The position numbers were made by a program, and so were the translations under genes. The notes under the pieces are model-generated. The model was not told the DNA's origin. It did no database searches and saw nothing but the letters and a program-made list of their open reading frames with translations. A stretch of DNA of 64,000 nt from Humulus lupulus (Eukaryota; Streptophyta; Magnoliopsida; Rosales; Cannabaceae), in the NCBI RefSeq assembly GCF_963169125.1, contig NC_084801.1:75457696-75521695 (forward strand), read 5' to 3'. Positions 11,621-22,299 of this stretch are shown in pieces. Each line of letters begins with the position of its first letter. Within the stretch, counting starts at the first letter, position 1.

Positions 11621-13250
11621 AAACTAATTAAATATTTTAGATTATTTAAATGCTATTTTTTAAAATACCATTTTATTTAAAAAATTATTTTCAAAAATTG
11701 CCTTAATTAAAAATGCCAATTTCAAAAATTGCCACATTAATTAAATAATTTGTCTAAATTGAATATTTGACCTCGAAGAACAAAGTTCTTCCAAATATGC
11801 CATTTTCTTGATTTTTCCCAATTTAAAATATGTAAAGCATCCTATTCTATTACTTTGTAAAATGTCTCTCATCTCATAAATAATTAGAAAATACCATTTG
11901 ACATATGAAATTCAGTGGGGTCTTGATAAAACATGCAAGTTGGGCCCAATAGTTTAAAATAAAAATAAATTGTTCTTATGCATCGTTTAAAGAAAATAAA
12001 ATGTATCTCCAACTGATAAGTTTAAAACTAAAGTCCATAACATGATTCTTTAAAACTCGACACTTATGTTGATCGTTTATTCGTTCATAGGATACCCCCA
12101 CACCATACACAACCAAACGTCGGAACTCCTCACATCACAGAGCGTGCCAAAGAGAAACCCTATTTTTTACCTGAAAGGGGGAAAGTAAGGGGCTGAGATA
12201 AACGCCCAGTAAGGAAGTACAAGCAAATACAACAATATTCAAGGAAACACAAGAAGTTTATATTCGTATCGTAAAACTCATAGCATATCATACCATAGTC
12301 ATATCATATTCATTTTATAATCATATCATATCATATCGCATCACAATCATAATCATACATCATACTCTTTGTGATCATGGCACCGTTATTGTCCATGTCA
12401 CATCTTGAGGTAACCAGCAAAAGCATAAAACTGAAAAGACCTCCTCTGTGAGGTAAACATGATCTCTGGTCCTTGAATAACCTTGGTGCATCCACCCAAT
12501 GAGTTACGTCATATCCTTAGTAACTCATTTGTTGTGTCGCATTCAACACGCTAGCAACCCTTTGCTTTTTATACATCATACAAACACATGTAATCCATTT
12601 CACATCAAAACAAAGGAAACACATGTTGCATCATACGCATCATAACATTTCAAGATAGAACTTCATTTTTCATATTACATGGTTTGTCATCATACACAGT
12701 ACATCATTTTCCTCATAACATAAAATCTTAGCATTCATAGCATAAACGTAGAAATTCTATCTAACTTCTTACCTCAGGTCTGAGCAAAGCAAAAATGAGA
12801 AAAACTTCACAACGAGCCAATAATCATAATCAAACGTCGTCTCTTAGAATCACATATTAATACTCATGCCCAACACATATACCTCAATAATTCCAAACAT
12901 ACACATTTTCACATAAAATCATAAAAGAATAATTCTAATTCTACCTATTAACCATTCATGGTTACAATGTAAAAACCATATGTTTGAACAATAGACATAT
13001 ATTTGAATGTAAAAATGTATTTGCATGCGACATACATACACGGGAGGGTTGTTAAAATGTAATGTTTTAAAACCATAATTCTTACATGCTTAATTCTTGC
13101 TTTTTCAAATAAAATTCAGAAACATAATTAAATTGCCATTATTTGTTTCTTTAAATCTGAAAATATGATTAAGCAATTTAATACATTATATTTATTTTTA
13201 TAAAAATAATGCATGTAATCTTTTCCTAATTTCTCATAAAATAATAATTC
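11621..13250. other. AT-rich gene-free stretch, probably old antisense LTR-type sequence
   Basis: No reading frame of note. A minus-strand phrase resembling plant gypsy LTRs is present around 12200 (CTTACTGGGCG near a CTTTCAGGTAAAAAATAGG splice-like site). The interval 12280-12360 is rich in ATCAT repeats. At 13251-13255 the sequence is interrupted by element E2 and resumes at 25554 after the CATTT duplication, so 11621-13255 and 25554 onward were one continuous region before E2 inserted. Confidence 0.35.
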
Positions 13251-13255
13251 CATTT

Positions 13256-14031
13256 TGTTGACGCGGTTCTTCGGCAACAGATAATTAAGAGAGGAAGAGA
13301 AAGAGATTAGTACTTAAAAGTAGAACCGTCACAGATATGAAATCTTTGTGGAAAGAACTAGGTGACTCCAGACACGTTTTTAAGTGGTTCGAAGGTTAAA
13401 ATCCTTCTACTCCACTAGTCAATATTATTGATATTCTCTGGATCGTTGGTTTACAAAGTATATAGTTCTTAAAAGACTATTTTTCCAACCCCTATCAACT
13501 CCCAGGGTCTCCATATTTATAGGAGAAGGCACCTGGAAGTTGGTAGGGAGGTCATCCCGTGACCTTACCATTTGTCATATCAAGTCTGTGATATTCATGA
13601 TTAATTCCTAAACCTGACACACAAGTGTGGTCTAATCAGAATGGAAGGAGATAATGGGTCGCACAGCCCAACTCGTCCGTGGGTGTCTGAATACGCACGT
13701 TCCTGCTGCGTGTCCGAGAAGTCAGGGGGATATCGGACACTTGATGGCAGGAATATGCACGTTTATCTTGCGTGTTGACTTCCCATAGGGTCAGAGCTTC
13801 CTGAGAAGCTCGTTACTGGAGCAATTCATAACCCGAGCTCATCCTTCCGTGGTCACCGGATGTTATTCCCAGCTCCTGGTGCAACAAGTGCGAGCTGGAA
13901 ACAGGACCCCCTCGAGCTAGAAAGGGCCCGTCCTGGAAATAGAGCCTCTGGCCTGTGGGAGCCTCGGACTAAATCATCTTTAGTCCGAGGCTCGTCCTGC
14001 TAAACAGCCCGTGGGAAAACCAGGGCGTACA
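13256..14031 (-). repeat. E2 3' LTR, 776 bp
   Basis: On the minus strand it runs TGTACGCCCTGG (14031) to GCGTCAACA (13256), the same length as the 5' LTR at 24778-25553. It contains a TATA element CTATAAATATGG (13522-13511). The inner border is a purine-rich tract on the minus strand. A third LTR of this type is the solo copy at 28755-29530, also 776 bp. Confidence 0.95.
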
Positions 14032-14046
14032 TCTGTCCCCCAAGCT
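14032..14046 (-). promoter_or_regulatory. E2 polypurine tract
   Basis: The minus strand reads AGCTTGGGGGACAGA directly before the 3' LTR start. A polypurine tract at this place primes second-strand DNA synthesis. E3 has an equivalent tract at 44065-44080. Confidence 0.8.
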
Positions 14047-14281
14047 CCTGCTCGTGGTCCATGACGTCAGATATGGGAGACCACAGTAGGGGCTTTTAGA
14101 CTTCTCCCACAACCCTTCGCATTCCATGCTTTTCGCAGGCGTCTGATACGTGGAACGCCGTGGGTGGCGACGGTACACTCTACGAGAACCGCATTAAATG
14201 GCCTAGCCTACTGTCCAGCCGTCGTTTCACATTTCGAGTGGAGGGTCTCCCAAGGGCCTTTTACACGTGATCCTTCCCGTG

Positions 14282-14289
14282 TATAAAAA
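14282..14289 (+). promoter_or_regulatory. TATA box of the E2 antisense gene
   Basis: TATAAAAA on the plus strand, 250 bp inside the element from the 3' LTR border and pointing towards the end of pol. It is followed by a leader without any ATG up to the first splice donor. E3 has a TATA-like CTATAAGTAGG at 44297-44307, 233 bp from its LTR border, so the spacing is conserved between diverged elements. Confidence 0.65.
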
Positions 14290-14309
14290 GGGGTGGTCAT
14301 CCCACGCAC

Positions 14310-15013
14310 GGGCCACCTTACCATTCAAAACCTCTCAAATTTCCTTCTTTTCTCTGACCTTCCGAAGAACAAAACCCTCATTTCCATTGCTCTCATCTTC
14401 TTCGTTCACGAAGCTTAAGCGTACGAGTTCCTTCAAATCCTTGGAGACCATTGTGCCAACGAAGCTCCTACCAGCGCAACAACCTCGCTCACCATCTAAC
14501 CATATACTGTAAGTCTTCTGTCCCTGTTTATTTTTGAAAGCATGCCACTGTAGCTTAGGTAAAAAAAATTTACTGTAGCCACATGCAGACGTTTTCTGGG
14601 TCACGCGGATATGGAGGGTGACAGCCCTTCTTAGATTAGGGCATACTTGCCATGGGACATCGTCTTAGAATATGGGTTCCATGGTTCTTTCTTAGGAACA
14701 ATTTCTGGGTAGGATCCTTAGGAATTTTGGGTGCAAAAACCGGGTAGCTTAGGGAATACGCCTTAAAAGCGGTTTTGCCACGCCTTGCCTGTTGAAACTT
14801 TCCCCCCAAGGCAATTTTTTACTCTGAGTCCTCTGACACACGAATTCCGAGTAATCTGGGATCTGTTGAGGGCATAGGCGCGTGTTCCCTGGAACACGTG
14901 GCACCACTCTCCACGGGCTGGGCTTACCCCAGCTCGTGTACTTAATACTTGCTTCATTCTCCTGCTTGGGTCGCCTTTTCTAAAGTGTTTTCTTTTGTTC
15001 GATAGGCGACCAG
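14310..15013 (+). other. Leader and 5'UTR intron of the E2 antisense gene
   Basis: From the expected start site, about 30 bp after the TATA box, to 14508 there is no ATG. A strong donor GTAAGT begins at 14509 and an acceptor ...TTCGATAG ends at 15005, giving a 497-bp intron. The first ATG of the spliced leader is at 15014. E3 shows the same plan: an ATG-free leader to 44463, intron 44464-44909 (446 bp), and ATG at 44915. These junctions are predicted from sequence only. Confidence 0.6.
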
Positions 15014-17687
15014 ATGGCTCCAAAGAGAAATCCGCCACAGAAGAATGTGGGAAGTTCGTCCTCCCAGCAGGATAAAGGAAAGGCGGTGGTGACCAGCTCG
15101 CCAATTCCTCACTTTGGGCCGGCGGTGGAGAAGCAAGCCGAGGTGGCCCCTGATGCGTTTTTCGAGGCGGAGAGAATCGTCTCGAACATAACCAGCCAGG
15201 CAAAGATCACCAAAATCTTCCTCAACCACAACATTCTTCTGGGGATGACCTCCGTGATCGCCCGACCTGCTGCGGATGGGGAGCGGAGCTGTACGCCGCT
15301 CGACGAGTCGTTCGCGGCCTGGAGCGGTGAACACTTCAAGGCAGGGGCCTTCCTCCCCCTGGATCAGTATTTTGCTGATTTTCTGAACTATGTGGGGTTG
15401 GCCCCATTTCACCTCCCCCCCAACTCATACAGTCTGCTGGCGGGATTGAGGTATTTGTTCCAAAAGCATGAGTGGGAGGTCCCCACTCCTGCTGATATTC
15501 TATATTTCTTTTGCCTCAAAGCCAGCCCGGACCAGCGGGGGCGAGGCGACGGGTTCTATTACTTAACCCGCTTCCCTAACACAGCAGCAGTGATCGAGCT
15601 GCCGAGCCATCCAAACGACTTCAAAGACCAGTTTTTTATGTCAACTGGGTTCCGAAACTGCGATCATCACTATTTCAACCATCCTCGTAAGTGATCCTTG
15701 ATTTAGCTCGCCTTTTAACGGTTATCTTATTTTAGCTCGTCCCTTATTCCACTTCTGATTTCAACCAACCTTGCAGCCATCTACGCGAGGACCGAAAAGT
15801 CTGTGACCCTCGGGGGTCAATACGATACACTGGTGAACTTGCCCCCCAGTGAGAAAGACTACCGCGCGCTCGTAACGGACGAGATGATGGTATTCTACAA
15901 GCTGATTTTCCCAAATCAGACTTTGAATTTAAAAAGGCCCCGGGGGCCTCCCCCAGCTCGCGACAACAGACCGATCGTCGCGGAGGAGGTCGCAGACGAC
16001 GAAGGCAAGGAAGAAGGTGAGGAAGTTCCTCTGGTGATGAACAGGAAGAGGACCTTGGAAGTCGCCCAGGGGATGAGCGAGGAGAGGGCCCAATCCAGAG
16101 CAGCCGCGGGTCCTTCCGGTCAAGGTAACTCTTACTTATTTAAGAACGTAGATAGGGCCACTGCAGACCACCGGCTGGTTAGGTTCAACCCTAGGCAGCT
16201 CGTCCATCGTCACTCAAGGAATCCGGACCTGGACACGCTCTTGCTCCATTGCGTTGACCAGCTCGTGCTGGACAACCAAGAGAGTCGGCCTAAGGGTACC
16301 GTAGTAGTAGATAATACCCTAGCCTTTAGGTCGGTCATTTTTTAGGAGTACGGGACCAACTTACGCACGTGGCCTGCGCTCCAGAGGGGCATCTATGCTC
16401 CGGGGGTTAGGCAGTACGTAGAAGAGTCCAGCCCCAAGTCAGAACCGGACCTAGAACCTTCGCCAGTTCGCGAGATAATCGTCCTAGGCTCTTCCAGCTC
16501 GGGGGGTAGGGCTCCCTTAGTATTTGCTTTCTTATTGCCTTTGGACCTTTTGTCTTTATTTCTGCATGATTGCTACCTTGTAATAACCATGTTTTTTGTT
16601 CTTGGCAGAAGAGATGTCTCAGCCCGGGAATAGTCTGCGGGGCGTTGTGTTCGGTGGGAATCCCCCAGCAGGGCCGAGGTTAAAGAGGGTTCGCGAGTCC
16701 AAGAGCTCGGCTGGGGCCTCCACCAAATCCCCGGCTAAGGAGAAGGAGAAAGCCCCGCCATCCAAGGTCGCGGGGTCGAACCTCCCTGTCGCCAGGACAG
16801 GGCTCATGCACCCGCCACCCCAACGATCTCCGCTAGCCGCCCAAGACGGGGTAATAGAGGTCGGGAATCTGGCCACGGCAGCCCCGGACGTGCGTATCCC
16901 GGTCGACCCCCGGGCTCTGGAGAAGATGCCCGAAGCATTCCGGGGTACGGTGTATGAGTCGGCTAGCTACGCCGTCAGCCATTTCAACAATATCAGGGAG
17001 AAGGAGCTCCAGGCCATCGAAACAACGAGCCCGGTCCGAGTTATAGAGTCTGCGATGGACATGACCTTAACGGTAAAGTGCCCCCTTCTTTTAAGGCTTT
17101 AACACTCACATGCCACCTTTTTCCTTCCAGTTTGTTAATTTATCATTCTTTTCTTGCAGGGCATTGCTGCCGCCTACAAAGGCATTGTTAGGACCAAGGC
17201 CCAGCTCGAGGGTTTGGAAGCTGATCGCCAGACCGCCCTCCAGGAGTCTCAGGAGGCAAGAGACGCTCTGGCGGCCTCTAAAGCCGAGCTAGAGAAGATC
17301 TGCTCCGAGAACCAAGAGCTTAAAAACTCCCTGGCCGCATCCGAGCTAGAGAAGATCCGCTCCGAGAACCAAGAGCTTAAAAACTCCCTGGCCGCATCGC
17401 GGACAGATCTTGAGGCGGCGAAGGCCGAAGCCCAGGCCTCCCAGGCCGCCCTGAAAGACGAGCGGGTCGTATCGGAGCAGTCCTTACAAGACCTGTTCTA
17501 TCACTGCTGGTCCCACAATCCGGACGCGGACTTTTCTTTCATGCCGCCGGACCTCTGGGCATTCTTGTTGCCGCAGCTTCAAGCCCGCCTGAATAAGGAG
17601 GTTCCTCCATCGGAGACTGGAGAGGCCTCTACCGCGGCGGAGCAGGATGAGACCGCGACCTCCAAAGGGCCAACTGATGGGGCTTAG
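15014..17687 (+). pseudogene. E2 antisense gene (aORF-A), spliced, PF04195-like N-terminus and coiled coil
   Basis: Predicted exons are 15014-15686, 15777-16505, 16609-17072 and 17160-17687, separated by short introns of 90, 103 and 87 bp with GT..AG borders. The frame is kept across all three junctions (2394 nt, about 797 codons). Residues about 108-220 (LPLDQYFADFLNYVGLAP, PPNSYSLLAGLRYLF) resemble the plant 'putative gypsy type transposon' domain, PF04195. The middle is charged and disordered (KRVRESKSSAGASTKSPAKE). Exon 4 is a coiled coil with a 19-residue tandem duplication, then a C-terminal motif (YHCWSHNPDADFSF). One in-frame TAG at 16343-16345 breaks exon 2; without it this would be an intact gene. 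Function is unknown. It is opposite to gag-pol and converges on it. A domain search and strand-specific RNA would test the model. Confidence 0.75.
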
Positions 17688-17834
17688 GACACTTCTCGTT
17701 TAAGTATTTTGAACTCTTTCTATTGTAATTCTCTTTTTTATGTGAGGCGTTTCCGCCTCGAGACAATTTGCTCAGCCAGTTTTACATATATATTTTTATG
17801 CATTTGGTCACAATTCATCTCTTTATTTTTATGA

Positions 17835-18200
17835 ACTTAGTTCGAGTTAACTTTATCCGTATCCCGGGCTCTTTAAAGAAGAACCACGGTCAACAAATTT
17901 CAGTTGACTTCTAAGTTTTATGACCTGGTTAAGACCAGGAACTTATTTTGAAAAAAACTTAGTTCGCGTCAACTTTTATCTGTATCCCGGGCTCTTTAAA
18001 GAAGAACCACGGTCAACAAATTTTAGTTAACTTCTAAGTTTTATGACCTGGTTAAGACCAGGAACTTATTTTGAAAAAACTTAGTTCGCGTCAACTTTTA
18101 TCCGTATCCCGGGCTCTTTAAAGAAGAACCACGGTCAACAAATTTTAGTTAACTTCTAAGTTTTATGACCTGGTTAAGACCAGGATAGGACTTAGTTTGT
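17835..18200. repeat. Three 122-bp tandem repeats between pol and the antisense gene
   Basis: Near-identical units begin at 17835, 17957 and 18079, with a partial fourth copy from about 18188. Each contains TATCCCGGGCTCTTTAAAG, an ACCACGGTCAACAAATT block and GACCTGGTTAAGACCAGGA, the last being an imperfect palindrome. The whole gap from the antisense stop (17687) to the pol stop (18395) is non-coding and serves as 3' UTR for both convergent genes. Tandem arrays in the 3' UTR of Tat elements are known seeds of satellite DNA. Confidence 0.9.
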
Positions 18201-18394
18201 GATAACTCTTATCCGTAGATAAAAATTAACACCTAAGTCGTTAAGGAGACCTGGATATATCCAGGTACCATATGCCCCCCAAGTAACTGGGAAAGGGTCT
18301 TTCGTTGTTACTTTAAAATTACACTTGCAAATAACGAGAAACATTTGATTTTTATTTATACATGGAAGGTGACCTTCTAGGCCTTACAAATGGC

Positions 18395-21300
18395 TCATTG
18401 ATAATATTTCTTTAGGTGGATAGCATTCCAAGTCCGCGGGACCGCCCCTCCACCAAGTCGAGTTAACTTATAAGTTCCCTCTTTGATGACTTCGATGACC
18501 TGGTATGGTCCTTCCCAGCTTGGTCCCAAAACCCCATCTTTGGGATCTTTCCCAGCCAGGAAAACTCTCCTCAAGACCAAATCACCGACGCTAAAGGCAC
18601 GTCTTTTGACCTTAGTGTTGAAGTAGCGAGTGATTTTCTGTTGATAACAGGCGAGCTGGAGTTGTGAATCCTCTCGCCTTTCATCCACTAAGTCTAAGGA
18701 GTGGCATAGGAGCTCGTGGTTCTCGTCTTGGTCGTAGGACCGGACCCTGTGCGACAGGACCTTCACCTCCACGGGGAGGACTGCTTCACTTCCAAAGGTT
18801 AGGGAGAAAGGAGTGTGACCCGTGGGAGTCCGATGTGAGGTCCTATAGGCCCACAGAACTTGGGGGAGCTGTTCTGGCCAGATCCCCTTTGCCTCATCTA
18901 GCCTCTTCTTGAGGCTTGCCTTCAGAGTTTTATTGACAGCCTCGACCTGGCCGTTCGCCTGGGGATAGGCCACGGACGAGAAGCTTTTCACAATTCCGTG
19001 CCTTTCGAAAAATTCGGTGAACAGGTCGCTGTCAAATTGAGTGCCATTGTCGGAGACGATCTTTTTGGGTAGGCCAAATTGACATATGATGCTTTTAACC
19101 ACGAAGTCTAGCACCTTTTTCGATGTTATTGTCGCCAACGGCTCTGCTTCGGCCCACTTGGTGAAGTAGTCAATGGCTACCACGGCGTAACGGACCCCGC
19201 CTTTTCCGGTGGGCAGGGCGCCTATTAGATCTATCCCCCAAATGGCGAAGGGCCAGGGAGATGAAATTATTTTTAGTTCGGTCGGAGGAGCTCGTGCAAC
19301 CGCGGCGAACCGCTGACACTTGTCGCACTTTTTTTACATATGAGATCGAGTCTTTGGACAGAGTCGGCCAGTAATAACCCTGCCGAAGGATCTTCAAGGC
19401 CAGGCTTTGCCCCCCAGTGTGATCTCCGCAGAATCCGTCATCAACTTCTTGCAGGATGGCCTTCGCTTCACTTGGAAGATCGCACCGGAGGAGAGGTAAG
19501 GAATGCCCACGTCGGTACAACACCCCCTCGACTAGCGTATACCTCGGCGCTTGATAAAGGACTCGTCGTGCGTCGTTCCGCCCTTCGGGTAACTTGCCCT
19601 CGACGAGGTACTCAACAATGGGAGTCATCCAGGTCGGCCTGATGTCAATCATTTCAATATCTGCTCGATCTTCGTCTATGCTGGGTTTCTCCAAGAACTC
19701 AACTGGCACCAACCCCAGGGTTTCTGTCTCTCCTGAGGTGGCGAGCTTGGTGAGAGCATCTGCGTTGGCGTTCTGCTCCCGAGGTATCTGTTCGATCGAC
19801 CCTTGCCCAAACGTAGACAGTTCGGATTTTACCTTAGCCAAATAGGAGGCCATCTTGGAACCCCGCGCCTGATACTCGCCTAGAACCTGATTCACCACGA
19901 GCTGGGAGTCGCTGAAGCATTGGACAGAGCTTTCCTTTAGCTCACTATCTATCCTAAGTCCAGCTAACAAGGCCTCGTACTCTGCCTCGTTGTTAGACGC
20001 CTTGAACCCGAACCTCAGCGCCGAGTGGAATCTATGCCCCTCTGGGGATATCAGAATGATTCCGGCCCCGGAGCCGTTCTCGTTAGATGAGCCATCAACG
20101 AAGATCTTCCACGATGAACTTGAGGAGGCGACCTGAGGTGAGTCTTCTGATGGGATCTCATGGAATCCCACGCATTCTGCCACGAAGTCGGCCAAGGCTT
20201 GACTTTTTATGGTAGTTCGGGGAGTATAGAAAATCTCGAACTGACTGAGTTCGACCGCCCACTTTAGCAAGCGTCCTGAGGCTTCAGGCTTTTGCAAAAC
20301 CTGCCTTAGAGGCTGATCGGTCATGACGTGTACATAGTGGGACTGGAAGTATGGCCTGAGTTTTCACGAGGCCGTGATTAGGCAAAACGCCAGTTTTTCC
20401 ATCAATGGGTACCTCGACTCAGCTCCGAGGAGTCTCTTGCTGATGTAATAAACCGGTTTCTGAGCCTGGTCCTCTTCTCGCACCAGAAAAGAACTAGCTG
20501 CGTCCTCAGTGACGGCCATGTAGAGGAAAAGAGGTTCTCCTACCTTGGGCTTTGACAGCACAGGTGGCTCAGCTAGGTGCGTTTTTAGGTCGAGGAATGC
20601 GCTTTCACACTCTACTGTCCATTCGAACTTCTTGTTTCCCCGGAGCAGGTTGTAGAAGGGTAAACACTTGTCGGTCGATTTGGAAATGAACCGGTTTAGT
20701 GCTGCCACCCTTCCTGTGAGGCCTTGGACATCTTTCCGCGACCTGGGGGAAGGAAGCTCGAGCAGTGACCTGATCTTGTCGGGGTTTGCCTCGATTCCTC
20801 GGGTATTGACTATGAAACCCAAGAATTTCCCCGATGCGACACCGAAAGTGCATTTCTGAGGATTGAGCCTCATGCCATATTCTCGCAGTATGTTAAAGCA
20901 TTCTTCCAGATCGGTGACGTGGTTGCTGGCAATCTTTGACTTGACAAGCATATCATCGACGTACACTTCCATGTTTTTCCCGATCTGATCCGCGAACATT
21001 CTATTTACCAGCCTTTGGTAGGTAGCCCCGGCATTCTTAAGACCGAACAGCATGACCTTATAGCAATAGACATTAGTCGGGGTCATGAAGCTGGTATGAT
21101 CCTGGTCTGCTGGATTCATCGCGATCTGATTGTAGCCCGAGTACGCGTCCATGAAGGACATGAGCTCGTGCCCCGCCGTGGCATCCACCAGTTGATCGAT
21201 CCTCGGCAATGGAAAGCAATCCTTGGGGCAGGCTTTATTCAAGTCGGAAAAGTCGATACAGGTCCACCACTTCCCATTGGGCTTTGGAACTAACACGGGA

Positions 21301-22299
21301 TTGGCAACCCAAATGGGAAATCTGGCTTCGCGGATAAAGCCACATTTTTTGAGTCGGGCCACTTCTTCTTCAAGGGCTTCGGCTCGGGTTGTCCCTAAAC
21401 GCCTCTGCTTTTGAGACTTGGCAGGGACGCTTTTGTCTAGGTGGAGCGTGTGCATGATTACGCTCGGACTGATCCCTATCATGTCCTCGTGCGACCATGC
21501 GAATACGTCCAGGTTCTTTTTCAGAAACGCAGTCAGTTCCGCCTTTCTTCTATCGCAGAGGTTCTTTCCGAGCTTAACCGTCCGTGATGGGTTTTGTTCA
21601 TCGATGCCTACCTCCTCGAGATCTTCAATAGCTTGGAGCTCGGACCTGTCCTCGCCTACTCGGGGGTCAATGTCCTCGCTTAGGGCGAGCTTTTCGTCTT
21701 CGGAAACCCGAGGTTTTTCACTCTCAGGAGCCGCCTTGGGTCCCTGTGATTCCTCTTCATCCTGAATGGCCATCGTCACCTGCCCGGGTTTAGATTTTCC
21801 CTTCATGGAAATGCTGTAGCATTCCCTGGCAGCGAGCTGATCGCCCTTGATAGTGCAGACCCCTGTTGAAGTAGGGAACTTCATGGCGAGGTGCCGGACG
21901 GACGTGATAGCTTCGAAAGCAACGAGCGTAGGTCGGCCCAAAATTGCATTGTAGGCAGCGGAGCAGTCAATGACTAGGAATTCGAGTAGTTTGGACACTG
22001 TTCGGGACTCGTCTCCTAGGGTGATCACCAGCTCAATCGTTCCTATCGCTGCTGACCCTTCTCCTGAAAAACCATATAGCATCATCGAGGTTGCCTTCAG
22101 CTCGGAGACGGTCAGACCCATTTTTTCTAAGGTGGAACGGAATAGGAGGTTCACCGAGCTCCCATTGTCCACTAACACTCTCCTTACTCTCTGGTTGGCG
22201 AGCTGGACTGCTACGACCAAGGGATCGTTATGAGGGAATTGGACATGGCTCGCGTCTTCCTCCGTGAAAGTGATCGGTTGTTTCTCTAATCTTTGTTGT
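18395..22299 (-). pseudogene. E2 pol: protease, RT, two RNase H domains, integrase
   Basis: In minus-strand order: protease (about 22220-21830; LVDNGSSVNLLF), RT (about 21420-20640; NGKWWTCIDFSDLNKACP, FMDAYSGYNQ, YVDD box at 20963-20952), RT-linked RNase H (20640-20230), archaeal-type RNase H (20110-19780; FVDGSSNENGSGAGI, NNEAEYEALLAGL, SDSQLVVNQV) and integrase (about 19560-18395; zinc region, then IVSDNGTQFDSDLF and QANGQVEAVNK of the DDE core), ending ...KKYYQ. There is no chromodomain, as expected for Tat. Breaks: TGA at 20364-20366, and an extra base in a 7-T run (19329-19335) that destroys the integrase zinc region. Relatives use AGA or AGG at the TGA position. Otherwise it is intact and very similar to E1 and E5. 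Confidence 0.92.

Noticed and set aside
14267..14512. Plus-strand 81-codon frame at the start of the antisense unit
   Set aside because: It starts upstream of the TATA box, and its end runs into the splice donor at 14509; better explained as leader.
15929..16123. Minus-strand open frame under the E2 antisense exon 2
   Set aside because: Shadow frame in GC-rich coding sequence; no recognisable protein.
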